64,000 nt of DNA from Mastigocoleus testarum BC008 (GTDB lineage: Bacteria > Cyanobacteriota > Cyanobacteriia > Cyanobacteriales > Nostocaceae), in contig NZ_LMTZ01000097.1 of NCBI RefSeq assembly GCF_001456025.1, positions 1 to 64,000 on the forward strand. The letters run 5' to 3'. Within the stretch, counting starts at the first letter, position 1, and every line of letters starts with the position of its first letter. Positions 44,651 to 54,208 of the stretch are shown here, in pieces. Both the position numbers and the translations under genes were made by a program. Below the pieces are notes generated by a model. It was not told where the DNA came from and did no database searches. It was given only the letters and a program-made list of their open reading frames with translations.

Positions 44651-45451
44651 GTGAAATTTGTGAACAATCGCAACCAATTTCTTAATCCTTGGGTTACTTG
44701 TCCTAAACCCAATCCTGATGCACAATTACGATTATTTTGCTTTCACCACGCAGGAGGTGGAACTCTAAGTTTTCGCAATTGGGCTGATGAGTTATTCCCT
44801 GCAATTGAGGTATACCTAATTCAATTACCCGGACGTGAAAGACGACTAATGGAAAGTGCTTTCACCAGAATTGAACCTTTAATTCAAGAGCTAAAACCGG
44901 CGATTATTCCTTACCTGAAGCAACCTTTTGCTTTTTTAGGGTATAGCATGGGTAGTTTAATTGCATTCGAACTAGCTCGTAGTTTGCGTCGCGATCGCTT
45001 CGCGCATCCCCAAAGGGGATATCGCGAAATATCTCCTAACCATCTATTTGTTTGTGCTCGTCGCGCACCTCAACTTCCTCCAACTAAAAAACCAATCTAC
45101 GAATTACCAGAGTCAGAGTTTTTGCAAGAATTACGTTGTTTGGGTGGTACTCCTGAAGAAATCCTTGCAAATAAAGAACTAATGGCGCTTTTTATCCCAA
45201 CGTTACGGGCAGACTTTGCAGTTATTGAAACTTATAATTATTACGATGAGCCACCTTTAAACTGTCCAATTACCGCATTTGCTGGGTCAGAAGATACAGA
45301 AGCTAGTCGCGAAGAATTAGCAGCTTGGAGTTCACAAACTGCTGCTGACTTTAATTTACATATTTTACCAGGTGACCATTTTTTCCTAAACTCTTCACGT
45401 TCTAGGTTGCTGCAAATAATTGATACAGTATGTCATCAGATAAATCTTTAA
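44651..45451 (+). CDS. Type II thioesterase (alpha/beta hydrolase)
   Basis: A 266-residue TEII of the kind that edits NRPS/PKS carrier proteins. Motifs: LRLFCFHHAGGGTLSFRNW near the N-terminus, nucleophile Ser99 in GYSMGS, Asp215 (AGSEDTEA) and catalytic His243 (PGDHFFL). No NRPS or PKS gene is in the window, so it is an orphan here. Residues 117-125 (FAHPQRGYR) come from a palindromic element identical to one in the GTPase gene at 2521. This insertion lies just after the helix following the nucleophile elbow. GTG start. Confidence 0.9.
   Translation: MKFVNNRNQFLNPWVTCPKPNPDAQLRLFCFHHAGGGTLSFRNWADELFPAIEVYLIQLPGRERRLMESAFTRIEPLIQELKPAIIPYLKQPFAFLGYSMGSLIAFELARSLRRDRFAHPQRGYREISPNHLFVCARRAPQLPPTKKPIYELPESEFLQELRCLGGTPEEILANKELMALFIPTLRADFAVIETYNYYDEPPLNCPITAFAGSEDTEASREELAAWSSQTAADFNLHILPGDHFFLNSSRSRLLQIIDTVCHQINL
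44997..45025 (+). repeat. Palindromic element inside the thioesterase gene, copy B
   Basis: The same 29 bp as at 2620-2648 (opposite orientation), in the same reading frame, giving FAHPQRGYR. It is preceded by a HIP1 site, GCGATCGC (44991-44998). Confidence 0.85.
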
Positions 45452-45488
45452 CATTATATGCTGCAGTCAAATACCTTCTGAGTCTCTT

Positions 45489-46553
45489 ATGGCGAATTTC
45501 CAAGATTACGATCCCAGCGATGTAGGTCAAGTTAATGGTAATATTTTTGGCTTACCTTTCGATTATGAGTCTGCAAAACTAATTATCTTTCCCGTACCTT
45601 GGGAGGTTACTGTTTCCTATGGTGCGGGAACTGCTAATGCACCACAACGAATTTTGGATGCTTCTCCACAATTGGACCTGTTCGATTTTGATCACTCTGA
45701 TGGATGGAAACAGGGAATTTTTATGATAGGTATTCCCCAAGATGTTGTAGATAAAAATGAATATTACCGAAACCAAGCAGCAAAAATCATTGAACGATTA
45801 GAACAAGGTCAATCCCTAACTATTGAACCAGATTTAACCGCTGTGCTTACAGAAATTAACCAAGCGAGTGAAGAAGTTAATCAATGGTTATATCAACAAT
45901 GTCAACAAGCTATAAGTGATGGGAAACGAGTTGCAGTTATTGGTGGAGACCATAGTTCCCCGTTGGGATATTTCCAAGCATTAGCTGCCAATTATCATGA
46001 TTACGGTATATTACATATTGATGCTCATGCAGATTTACGGGATGCTTACGAAGGATTTAAATTTTCCCACGCATCAATCATGTTTAATGCAATGGAAATA
46101 CCGCAGATATCAAAACTAGTACAGGTGGGATTGCGAGATATTTGCCATGATGAAGTGGAAATGATTGAGCAATCTAACGGTAGAATCATTGCTTTCTACG
46201 ACTCAAAAATTAAACAAAGGCTTTACTCTGGAAGCAGTTGGATTGAACTATGTCGAGAAATTGTTAGTTATTTACCACAAAACGTTTATATCAGCTTTGA
46301 TGTGGATGGTTTAGATCCAAAACTGTGTCCAAATACCGGTACTCCGGTTCCTTCTGGATTAGAGTTAGAGCAAACTTTTTGTCTATTTCGGGAATTGGTA
46401 AATAGTGGGAAAAAAATTATTGGGTTTGATGTTTGCGAAGTTGGTGATGCACAATGGGATGGGAATGTAGGAGCGCGGATAGTTTATAAGTTAGCGAATT
46501 TGATGGATTTATCGCAGGAGTCAGGAGTCAGGAGTAATATCATGTCTGGATAA
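45489..46553 (+). CDS. speB: Agmatinase/arginase family hydrolase
   Basis: A 354-residue ureohydrolase. Mn-binding motifs: GGDHSSPLGY, IDAHADLRD and SFDVDGLDPKLCPNTGTPVPSG; all metal-coordinating His and Asp residues appear present. Agmatinase (agmatine to putrescine + urea) is the default call. The same fold includes arginase, guanidinobutyrase and the Ni-dependent guanidine hydrolase of cyanobacteria, which cannot be separated by eye. The last ~13 residues (after NLMDL) are encoded by GGAGTCA heptamers and the end of a MITE-like repeat, so the native C-terminus has been replaced. It starts 37 bp after the thioesterase gene. Confidence 0.85.
   Translation: MANFQDYDPSDVGQVNGNIFGLPFDYESAKLIIFPVPWEVTVSYGAGTANAPQRILDASPQLDLFDFDHSDGWKQGIFMIGIPQDVVDKNEYYRNQAAKIIERLEQGQSLTIEPDLTAVLTEINQASEEVNQWLYQQCQQAISDGKRVAVIGGDHSSPLGYFQALAANYHDYGILHIDAHADLRDAYEGFKFSHASIMFNAMEIPQISKLVQVGLRDICHDEVEMIEQSNGRIIAFYDSKIKQRLYSGSSWIELCREIVSYLPQNVYISFDVDGLDPKLCPNTGTPVPSGLELEQTFCLFRELVNSGKKIIGFDVCEVGDAQWDGNVGARIVYKLANLMDLSQESGVRSNIMSG
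46515..46552. repeat. Heptamer array plus MITE end at the 3' end of the agmatinase-family gene
   Basis: Three GGAGTCA-type units, then ATATCATGTCTGG, which resembles the terminal repeat ATATCATGTCCGG of the element at 48430. Both lie inside the reading frame. Confidence 0.6.
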
Positions 46554-46766
46554 TCAGTTATGACAAGAGAAGCACTTTGCAATACTCCTGGCTGCAAATA
46601 TTACTCCATCCGGTTAACTTCAGCTACGACGATTAGATTTCAATTTTAGGGTAGACCACAATCTGTTTCAGTGCGTCCGTTGCAACGCGATTGTTAGGCT
46701 AAAACAAACTGAACTTTCCAGTTTGATATGAGAATAAAATATGTTGACACAACAATAGATTCCTAC

Positions 46767-47405
46767 TTAACGCCTACTCTTTGGCTTATTTTTTTGAGGG
46801 GATGAAAGCTTTAGCTCTTCAGCCAAAGGCGTTATAACTATTTCATCAATTTCAATCGGTAGTTTATAAAGCAAAAAATCATACTGTTTTTCCCATTCCT
46901 GGGATAAAGTATCATCTCCTTTTTCGATCAAAGGCATTAATGTTTCATCAATTCTCTTGATAAGATTTTCTTCAAAGAAACACAACAGCTGATTGTATAG
47001 GTCGTTTGATACTAAACGCGCAGCCTTACTAATCTCAAGTCTAATATTACTAAATAAGTCCCATGATTTCACGTCATAATTTTCTACTGCGGCTATATAT
47101 TTCTCTGAGTTCGAGTGAACTTTATAGTAGCAAACTGCAAGAGCTAGAAGTTGCAGTTCCCATAGTGACTTAGAAATGTTCTCCAAAAGATTTATTTGTG
47201 CATCAACTATATTGGCTGATCGTTTTAAGTCTGCCTCATACTCCATTTTTGCTCGGAGCTTCCTTGCATCAATTCCCTTGAGAACATGAGGAATAAAAAG
47301 ACCACTTACTCCCGCTGTAAGTATTAAAAAGATTACTCTATCCAGGAAATTTTGATTTAGCAATAAAGTCTTTAGGGTATCTAAAAATTCCTGGCTAAAT
47401 TTCAT
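46767..47405 (-). CDS. Hypothetical membrane-anchored protein (~212 aa)
   Basis: One N-terminal transmembrane helix (about residues 21-40, FLDRVIFLILTAGVSGLFIP) is followed by a long helical cytoplasmic region rich in Leu, Glu and Lys, and a basic tail (KNKPKSRR). No recognised family. The frame opens at a TTG (47411), but ATG 47405 (MKFSQEFLDTL) is the likelier start. It is followed by low-complexity AT-rich sequence. Confidence 0.65.
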   Translation of the reverse strand: MKFSQEFLDTLKTLLLNQNFLDRVIFLILTAGVSGLFIPHVLKGIDARKLRAKMEYEADLKRSANIVDAQINLLENISKSLWELQLLALAVCYYKVHSNSEKYIAAVENYDVKSWDLFSNIRLEISKAARLVSNDLYNQLLCFFEENLIKRIDETLMPLIEKGDDTLSQEWEKQYDFLLYKLPIEIDEIVITPLAEELKLSSPQKNKPKSRR

Positions 47406-47526
47406 AAGCAAGTTCCAAGCTGGAAATCGTTAATATAAGGATATCGAGTTCATTGGGGATAAAACTATTTTACGGAAGATCTCAAGCAAGACTTCAAGAG
47501 TTTTGACGATCATTTCATTTAAGAAT

Positions 47527-47880
47527 TCATTTAAGAATAGTGAGAGAAAAGGGATATTTCCAAAATTCACTGTTATTTGCTTTTATCCCAGCAATAATTG
47601 GGAAAAGAACTCCAAGTACTCCCAAAAGAGCTAGTAGCGGTATTCCAATGAATACAATAGTTAAACAAGAAAATATTGCACCATAAATTAATGATGAGAT
47701 TAACCAATTAACAGCCATTTTGCCATGAATATCTAAGATTGGTAATTCATCTTTTTTGAGTTGCCAGATGATTACTGGTGCAATAAATCCTCCAAATGGA
47801 ATTATATAACCACCTAATAATGACAAATGTAGAAACATTGCCCATAGGTTGGCTTCTCGCTCTTGATTTTGCATTGTCAT
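47527..47880 (-). CDS. DUF4870 membrane protein
   Basis: A 117-residue protein with the DUF4870/Tic20-like pattern. The first segment is LWAMFLHLSLLGGYIIPFGGFIAPVIIW; then LDIHGKMAVNWLISSLIYG; then a third hydrophobic block IGIPLLALLGVLGVLFPIIAGIKA; it ends in FWKYPFSL. Four likely membrane helices. Function unknown. It lies upstream of the 46767 gene on the same strand, about 120 bp away. Confidence 0.88.
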   Translation of the reverse strand: MTMQNQEREANLWAMFLHLSLLGGYIIPFGGFIAPVIIWQLKKDELPILDIHGKMAVNWLISSLIYGAIFSCLTIVFIGIPLLALLGVLGVLFPIIAGIKANNSEFWKYPFSLTILK

Positions 47881-48979
47881 TAAAGAACCTCTACAAAATT
47901 GATGGATTTATTTTACTTATATTAAGTACTTAAAAAAATCAGCTATTATGCTTGCCTGGGTGATTTCTTGGCATGAGTCCAATGGCTTTATTATGGAACG
48001 ATATTTAACAATTAAATATTAATAAGGTTAGCTTTTTGTTGTTTTTCAAATAAAGCATAAATTAATGAGACAAGCATAATTAGGATTTCAGCCCAATAAG
48101 TGCAGTAAATTAATTCACACACCAGATATTTCACTGCAAAACTGGAACGCACAAAATAAAGCATATTATTTAATTATACAGCAATGTAGTTAAGAGGATT
48201 GATGCGGGTTAACCGTGTAATTCTTAATAATTTATAGCAAGAATGTAAATTTTTTCGTAAAATAATACACTGCCTCAAGTATCCATTAACTTGAAAGGGG
48301 TGTATAACAAAATTATTGGTATATTAATCCAAAGTTGTACCAATCCAAAGTGTTGTGGCAAATTCCCCTACCGATCAACAATTGATTTATTAATAAATAT
48401 TTTGCTTGCAGTATCAAAATCTGATGGTAATATCATGTCCGGTAAAACACTTGTAATAAGGTTAGTAGTAGCGCTTTAGCGCGATAGACAAACATTGGCG
48501 CTAAAGCGCTACTACAAACATATTTTTTCATAAGTAATTAAGCGGACATCATATAAATCATAAACCTGCTATCGTACCACAGGTTCGTGAGATGAAAAAC
48601 CAGATATTTTGTTAATCAAAAACGAGTTTTAAATTGTTACGATAAATTTATTTGTCTCAAGACAATAAAACTAAATTATCTCGAATAAAAGTGACGATAT
48701 CCTAATTTGTACGCCTCACTAGTGCACCTGAATGCTACGTTTAATAGGCAATTTATGTTAATTGTATAGTTGATTTACACTATCTTATACGATACAGATT
48801 GAATTGTACTCCTCACAAATTCCTCACTTTTTTGTTTTAAATCTGGAAATAAACAAACAGACAAACCCTTGATATTGTGAGTATAACTCTGCCTAAAAGC
48901 AAAATGTTACTTTAAATTTATATCAATAATTTTATAATGCTTACACATTAAAACATCCAGTCCAATTGCCTCCTTAATT
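47881..48979. other. 1.1-kb intergenic region containing a MITE-like element
   Basis: Contains MITE copy 2 (48430-48554). A 62-codon frame at 48291-48479 ends in it and is not called. At 48809-48818 the motif ACTCCTCACA appears (see rejected items). Remaining sequence is AT-rich and presumably holds the promoters of the divergent DUF4870 and hybrid kinase genes. Confidence 0.5.
48430..48554. mobile_element. MITE-like inverted-repeat element, copy 2
   Basis: 125 bp, bounded by ATATCATGTCCGG and CGGACATCATAT, with the inner GTAGTAGCGCTTTAGCGC / GCGCTAAAGCGCTACTAC hairpin. It is inverted relative to copies 1 and 3. Spacing and outer arms match copy 3 closely. Confidence 0.8.
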
Positions 48980-51691
48980 ATGGAAAGCAACTCCTTCGAA
49001 AATTGGCCAACCTTGGAACAGATTGTTGATGCTACTACAGCTAAGCGTTATCGCACTCCTTTAAAAGTGACACCAGATACATCCGTTTTTGAGGCAATCA
49101 CCTTAATGAACCAGGGAGATTGCAGTTGTGTTTTAGTTGCCGATGGGATGAAGTTAGTAGGGGTATTCACAGCACCAGATATAGTCAAGCTAATTGGGGC
49201 AGGAAAAAATTTATCCCAGATCAAGATTAAAGAGGTGAATACAAAGCCAGTTACTAGTCTGACCCTTACTGGTTGTGAAAATATTTTCACCGCCTTATCT
49301 TTAATGCACTCTTCACAGGTTCCTTACTTAACGCTACTGGATCGCCAAGGTCAATTGCTTGGTTTAGTTACTCAAGACCAAATCCAACAACAAGCAGAAA
49401 TTGCTCTACAGCAGAACAAACATAAATTTCGAGCGATTTTTGATAGTACATTTGAATTTATGGTGCTGCTAAGTCCTGAGGGAATTGCGATCGAAGCGAA
49501 TCAAACTGCATTAAATGCTATTGCTGCTCAGCGCTCGGATGTAATTGGACAACCTTTTTACAAAATCCCCTGGTGGGCTGATTTTCCCCAACAGCAGCAG
49601 CAATTGCAACAAGCGATCGCCAAAGCCGCCAAAGGTGAATTAGTGCGTTTTGAATCCAAACATATTTGGACTTCGGGAACATTTGCTTTTGTAGATTTTT
49701 CCCTCAAGCCCTTTTTTGATTCAGAAGGTAAAGTTGTGATGCTAATTTTAGAAGGACGGGATATTACCACTCTCAAGCAAGCTGAATCAAAGCTCCAGGT
49801 AAGCCAAACCAAATTTGAGGCATTGGTTACCAATATGCCAGGGATGGTCTACCGCTACTTTCCTAATACCCCAGAGTGCCCACATCATTTTACCTATGTC
49901 AGTGAACATTCCTACCAATTGCTAGAATTAGCGCCACAGAAGATTGTCGAGGATGCCGATACATTCATAAATTTGATTCACCCAGAAGATTTACCATCTT
50001 TCTTGACTTCTGTAACTCATGCTGTTGAAAACTTTTTACCCTGGCACTGGCAAGGACGAATCACAACCCCATCGGGAATATTGAAGTGGATTGAGGGCAA
50101 TTCCCAGGCGCAAAAAACATCCCAAGGAGATGCCTGGGATGGGTTGTTGATTGATATTAGCCAACGCAAACTCACCGAGCAGAAAATTGCTCAACAAGCC
50201 GCTTTAATTGATATCGCTACCGATGCAATTTTTGTCCGAGATTTAGACAATTGCGTCTTATTTTGGAGTGAAGGAGCTCAACGCTTATATGGTTGGACTG
50301 CTACAGAAGCTATTGGCAAAACTGCCCATGAGTTGTTTCATACCGAATCTTCTTCTCAACTCGCTCAAGGTCTTAGTCTTGTTCTAGATCGAGGTTTCTG
50401 GCAAGGTGAGCTAAAACAAGTTACTAAAAATGGTCAAGAAATTATAGTTGTTAGTCGCTGGACTCTAGTGCGGGATGAATCTGGGCAACCCAAATCTATT
50501 CTTGCTGTTAACAGCGACATCACCGAAAAGAAAAAATTGGAGCAACAGTTCTACCATTCCCAGCGCTTAGAAACCATTGGTACTTTGGCTACTGGCATTG
50601 CCCATGACTTCAACAATCTTCTTACCCCTATTCTTACCATTGCTCAATTGCTTCCCCTTAGATTCTCCAATATCGATCAAAACACTCAACAGCTCTTGAC
50701 AATGGTTGAGAATAGTGCAAGGCGCGGGGCTGATTTAGTTAAGCAACTTCTTTATTTCAATCGGGGAACAGAGGGTAAGCAAGTTACCATCCAATTAGAA
50801 TACTTGCTTGAAGAAGTAATTAGTATTGCTCAAAGTACCTTCCCCAAAACCATAGATATATCCAAACAAATTCCAAAAAAGAAACTGGGGCTAATTTTGG
50901 CTGATAGTACCCAAATTCATCAAGTATTCATGAATGTTTTGATCAATGCACAGGATGCAATGCCTAATGGCGGAAATTTAACCATAAAGGCGCAAAATCG
51001 CTACCTAGATGAAAATTATGCCCGCATGAATTGGCAAGCCAAGGTTGGTTCCTATGTTATCGTTACAATTTCTGACACCGGAGTCGGTATTCCACCACAC
51101 CTAACAAAGCGAATTTTCGACCCTTTTTTCACTACTAAAGAATTTGGTAAAGGTAAAGGACTGGGACTGGCTACTGTAGAAGGTATTGTCAAAAGTCATG
51201 GTGGCTTTGTCAAAGTTGATAGTCAACTGGGAAAGGGTACCCAATTTGAGGTGTTTTTACCAGCTGTAGAAGGAACACCTTGCTTGCAAAACTCATCAGA
51301 GAATCTACTGCCAAAGGGCAACGGTGAGTTGATTCTGATTGTAGATGATGAAGAAATTATTCGACAGACTACAAAAACTTCTTTACAAAACTATAACTAT
51401 AAAACTCTTCTTGCCAAGGATGGAATTGAAGCGATTACCATCTATGCCGAACACAAAAAGGAAATCAGCCTTGTTCTCATGGATCTTATGATGCCGAATA
51501 TGGATGGATTAACAACTATCCGCGCTATTCATAAGATTAACCCCCATGTTAAGGTCATTCCTACCAGTGGACTTCCTGCGGACCCTGGAAAAACTTTCCC
51601 CCCCAATATTAAAACTTTTTTGTTGAAGCCTTATACCATTGAACAATTATTAAATGCTGTAAATTCACATCTTTCACCAAATATTTCTTAG
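48980..51691 (+). CDS. Hybrid histidine kinase (CBS-PAS-HisKA-HATPase-REC)
   Basis: A 903-residue soluble hybrid kinase. Two CBS motifs (about 20-140), which in other proteins bind adenine nucleotides. Three PAS domains (about 145-265, 275-398 and 403-520). HisKA with His542 (TGIAHDFNNLLTP, NtrB-type). ATPase: NAQDAMPNGG, DTGVGIPPH, GKGKGLGLATV. C-terminal receiver with Asp835 (LVLMDLMMP) and Lys883 (FLLKP). It may sense energy state and a PAS ligand and relay phosphate onward; the output partner is not adjacent. Preceded by a long intergenic region. Confidence 0.93.
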   Translation: MESNSFENWPTLEQIVDATTAKRYRTPLKVTPDTSVFEAITLMNQGDCSCVLVADGMKLVGVFTAPDIVKLIGAGKNLSQIKIKEVNTKPVTSLTLTGCENIFTALSLMHSSQVPYLTLLDRQGQLLGLVTQDQIQQQAEIALQQNKHKFRAIFDSTFEFMVLLSPEGIAIEANQTALNAIAAQRSDVIGQPFYKIPWWADFPQQQQQLQQAIAKAAKGELVRFESKHIWTSGTFAFVDFSLKPFFDSEGKVVMLILEGRDITTLKQAESKLQVSQTKFEALVTNMPGMVYRYFPNTPECPHHFTYVSEHSYQLLELAPQKIVEDADTFINLIHPEDLPSFLTSVTHAVENFLPWHWQGRITTPSGILKWIEGNSQAQKTSQGDAWDGLLIDISQRKLTEQKIAQQAALIDIATDAIFVRDLDNCVLFWSEGAQRLYGWTATEAIGKTAHELFHTESSSQLAQGLSLVLDRGFWQGELKQVTKNGQEIIVVSRWTLVRDESGQPKSILAVNSDITEKKKLEQQFYHSQRLETIGTLATGIAHDFNNLLTPILTIAQLLPLRFSNIDQNTQQLLTMVENSARRGADLVKQLLYFNRGTEGKQVTIQLEYLLEEVISIAQSTFPKTIDISKQIPKKKLGLILADSTQIHQVFMNVLINAQDAMPNGGNLTIKAQNRYLDENYARMNWQAKVGSYVIVTISDTGVGIPPHLTKRIFDPFFTTKEFGKGKGLGLATVEGIVKSHGGFVKVDSQLGKGTQFEVFLPAVEGTPCLQNSSENLLPKGNGELILIVDDEEIIRQTTKTSLQNYNYKTLLAKDGIEAITIYAEHKKEISLVLMDLMMPNMDGLTTIRAIHKINPHVKVIPTSGLPADPGKTFPPNIKTFLLKPYTIEQLLNAVNSHLSPNIS

Positions 51692-51999
51692 CAAATCTGT
51701 CTCGTGGGAAAAATCTGCATGAGTTACTTCCCATACCACCGCTACCAAATTCTGCGAGTTTTTCAATCAACTCTCCAAGCTGACTAATATGATGTTCGCT
51801 TAATTACTTATGAAAAAATATATTTGTAGCAGCGCTTTAGCCCCAATATTTGTCTATCGCGCTAAAACGCTACTACGAAACTTATTACAAGCGTTTTGCC
51901 GGACATGATATAACACTTCCTTGAAATTAATTAAAATAGTGGAATCAAGACAAGATTATTTACTTATCCCACCAAAAAAGCCTTGAGGGTTCAAATCGC
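51692..51999. other. 308-bp intergenic region with MITE copy 3
   Basis: Mostly the MITE-like element at 51787-51911; the remaining flanks are AT-rich spacer before the Uma2 gene. Confidence 0.5.
51787..51911. mobile_element. MITE-like inverted-repeat element, copy 3
   Basis: 125 bp with ends ATATGATGTTCGCTTAATTA and CGGACATGATAT. The inner arms are GCAGCGCTTTAGC and GCGCTAAAACGCTACTAC. Same orientation as copy 1; more diverged in the stem than copy 2. Confidence 0.8.
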
Positions 52000-52599
52000 A
52001 TGATGACGCAAGCTGAAGAGAAAAAACTTTATACGCCCGAAGAATACCTCGAATATGAAGTAAACTCAGAAGAACGTCATGAATATATTGGTGGTGAGGT
52101 TGTTCCTGTGACTGGTGGAACCCCAAATCATAATCAAATTGCTCTCAACCTTAGTGGTACTCTAAATTTTGCACTTAAACGTCAACCCTATCGAGTTTTC
52201 GTCACAGATCAACGAGTTTGGATTCCAAAAAAACAGATTTATACTTATCCTGATGTGATGGTAGTTCAAGGTGATTTGCAATTACAATCGGGACGGCGAG
52301 ATACAGTCACCAACCCGTTAATAATTGCTGAAGTTCTATCAGATTCCACTAGAAACTACGACAAAGATAAGAAGTTTTTGGCTTATCGAACAATTCCTGG
52401 CTTTGTTGAATATCTCCTCATTGACCAATATACGATGTATGTCGAGCAATATTTTAAGACAGGTCAAAACAGCTGGACTTTTTCAGAATATTATGATGTG
52501 AATGAAACAGTTACTTTAAATTCAATTTCCTTAGATTCAATTCCCTTTAGAATAACGCTTGCAGATATCTACGATAAAGTTGATTTTGAAGACTGTTGA
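52000..52599 (+). CDS. Uma2 family (DUF820) restriction-fold protein
   Basis: A 199-residue member of the large cyanobacterial Uma2/DUF820 family with a PD-(D/E)XK nuclease-like fold. Motifs: YTPEEYLEYEVNSEERHEYIGGEVVPV, the His of GGTPNHNQI, YPDVMVV (Asp), and the E..K-like LIIAEVLSDSTRNYDKDKKF. Endonuclease activity is predicted from the fold, and most members are uncharacterised. Its 3' end overlaps by 31 bp the convergent MtfA-like gene. Confidence 0.9.
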   Translation: MMTQAEEKKLYTPEEYLEYEVNSEERHEYIGGEVVPVTGGTPNHNQIALNLSGTLNFALKRQPYRVFVTDQRVWIPKKQIYTYPDVMVVQGDLQLQSGRRDTVTNPLIIAEVLSDSTRNYDKDKKFLAYRTIPGFVEYLLIDQYTMYVEQYFKTGQNSWTFSEYYDVNETVTLNSISLDSIPFRITLADIYDKVDFEDC

Positions 52600-53420
52600 A
52601 CCCAACGCTTAGGATCTAGCCTATAATAACCTTGTAATAAACGATAAAGAGCCGGACGTTTTTTGATTAATTCCTGTGGTTTTTCAAAAAAAGTTTCAGT
52701 TGCTACAGCAAAAAATTCTGCAGGGTTAGTTACACCATATCTATCTAATACTGTATCTACTCCTTTCTGAACGTCTTCACACAGTTGCTTGTATTCTGCG
52801 GTCATCACCTTAGACCAGGTGGAGTAGTCTGATTTCCGTCGCAAAATTGGAACCCCTTCAGCTTGACCATCTTCTTGATCTAACTGATGAGCAAATTCAT
52901 GTAATACAACGTTATGTCCATTTCCCCAGTTGCAAGTATCTTGTTTTACCTGCTCCCAAGATAATATTAATTGGTCAGTTGTCCATGATTCTCCCAATCT
53001 TGCAACTAAACTTTCTTCAACAATATGATTTCCGGTGACAGTGGTTTGTTTTACTATATAAGCAGTTGGATAAATTAAAATTGAACGCAATCGAGGAAAA
53101 TATTGTCCTCGTTCGTTAAGAAGTAGCAAACAAGCATTTGCAGCAATTAACAGTTTCATTTCTTCTGTTAAATGTAATCCAGCACAACCAATAAATTGTT
53201 TTTCTGCTAAAAATACTTGAATGTGTCCCTGAAGGCGTTTGCGTTCCCCAGGGGAAAGATAAGAATAAATGGGAAGATGGTCGTCAATAATAAAATTCCA
53301 AAGTCGGGGAAAAGAACGACGTTGCAGACGTTTTCTGGCTTTTTTTACTAAAATTGGGCTTATTAAGATCGTTATTGCAATAAGGAAGCTGACAAATAAA
53401 ACAATAATTGCTTCGAGCAT
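52569..53420 (-). CDS. mtfA: MtfA-like M90 zinc peptidase
   Basis: A 283-residue protein of peptidase family M90 (MtfA, glucose-regulated metallopeptidase). It has an N-terminal transmembrane helix (about 2-23, LEAIIVLFVSFLIAITILISPIL). The domain has IIDDHLPIYSYLSPGERKRL, FIGCAGLHLTEEMKLLIAANACLLLLN, a zinc motif HEFAHQLD, and downstream Glu in FAVATETFFE. In E. coli MtfA binds the Mlc repressor; here the substrate is unknown. Convergent with and overlapping Uma2. Confidence 0.9.
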   Translation of the reverse strand: MLEAIIVLFVSFLIAITILISPILVKKARKRLQRRSFPRLWNFIIDDHLPIYSYLSPGERKRLQGHIQVFLAEKQFIGCAGLHLTEEMKLLIAANACLLLLNERGQYFPRLRSILIYPTAYIVKQTTVTGNHIVEESLVARLGESWTTDQLILSWEQVKQDTCNWGNGHNVVLHEFAHQLDQEDGQAEGVPILRRKSDYSTWSKVMTAEYKQLCEDVQKGVDTVLDRYGVTNPAEFFAVATETFFEKPQELIKKRPALYRLLQGYYRLDPKRWVQQSSKSTLS

Positions 53421-53699
53421 CGATTTTAATTATTTTATATTGCAGTGCAATTTCGAATTGCCATGCTTTATTTGCAAATTTAACAATTATTGCGAACTAT
53501 CGTCGATATTGTATATCGAGTGGTCATATATTGTATCCCTATCTTCATAATATTTGTAGAAAAAATTTATCCAGATCGAACATCAGAAACTGATGATGAT
53601 AATCTCTGTAAAAAAACTAAATATTATACCGACGGATTAATCAAAATATAAATTGACATCAGGAAAAACGTAACGCAATATCTATAGCCGTGATAGCCC

Positions 53700-53862
53700 A
53701 TCAGACGCATACAGTCCCAATACAGTTGAGATAAGAAGACTGAACCATTTGGTAGAGACCTTTGCAGAGGCTAACGCCGACGCCACAGGCTCTGCAACCT
53801 CTCTACACGCCCAAAACAATTATGGTTTAACTTTAACTGAACTGTATTGCATGCAGTCTGAT
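53700..53862. mobile_element. Inverted-repeat element built on the GTAGAGAC palindrome
   Basis: 163 bp. The ends ATCAGACGCAT...CCAATACAGTT (53700-53727) and AACTGTATTGCATGCAG...TCTGAT (53840-53862) are imperfect inverse copies. Inside, GTAGAGACCTTTGCAGAG (53752-53769) is inverted as CTCTGCAACCTCTCTAC (53790-53806). The 20-bp core matches 41241-41260 inverted. Confidence 0.65.
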
Positions 53863-54016
53863 ATCAAGTCCGCTTAATTAGTTACTATATGACCCTATTG
53901 AAAAGACGGTGGTTATTACCTAATAACCCTTTTACTTATTACTGTGCGCTTACGCTAACATTACTCATTACTTCGCCCCCACAGATGTGATAACTGTTTA
54001 GCCGGACGTAATATGA
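53861..54016. mobile_element. Diverged MITE-like element (ATATCAAGTCCG ends)
   Basis: Left end ATATCAAGTCCGCTTAATTA and right end GCCGGACGTAATAT resemble the terminal repeats of the copies at 2320, 48430 and 51787. The interior differs: it holds TTACTTATTACT-like heptamer sequence instead of the AGCGCTTTAGCGC hairpin. Confidence 0.5.
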
Positions 54017-54208
54017 CCCTACTTCCTTTTGCAGGAGGTGAGAAATAAGGTAAAGCAAAAAGACTCTATAGGTAAGTCGTAAATCTTATAACTTGTTTTC
54101 GAAAAGTTCAGTGTGTAATATCCATGAGGAAGAACTGCTAACTTTGGTTTAACTTGTAACAATCATTAACTGTATTCCACTAAACTACACCTGCTTATAC
54201 TTATAGTT

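Larger units (their letters stand above)
53421..54208. other. 788-bp intergenic region with two abutting inverted-repeat elements
   Basis: Contains the element at 53700-53862, directly joined to a MITE-like end pair spanning about 53861-54016. Small frames at 53408-53593 are not credible genes. Confidence 0.55.

Noticed and set aside
48809..48830. Yfr1-like small RNA
   Set aside because: ACTCCTCACA matches most of the Yfr1 core, but the flanking stem-loops and the terminator hairpin with U-run are not present.
51985..52000. tRNA T-arm-like GGTTCAAATC before the Uma2 gene
   Set aside because: No acceptor stem, D-arm or anticodon arm can be built around it.
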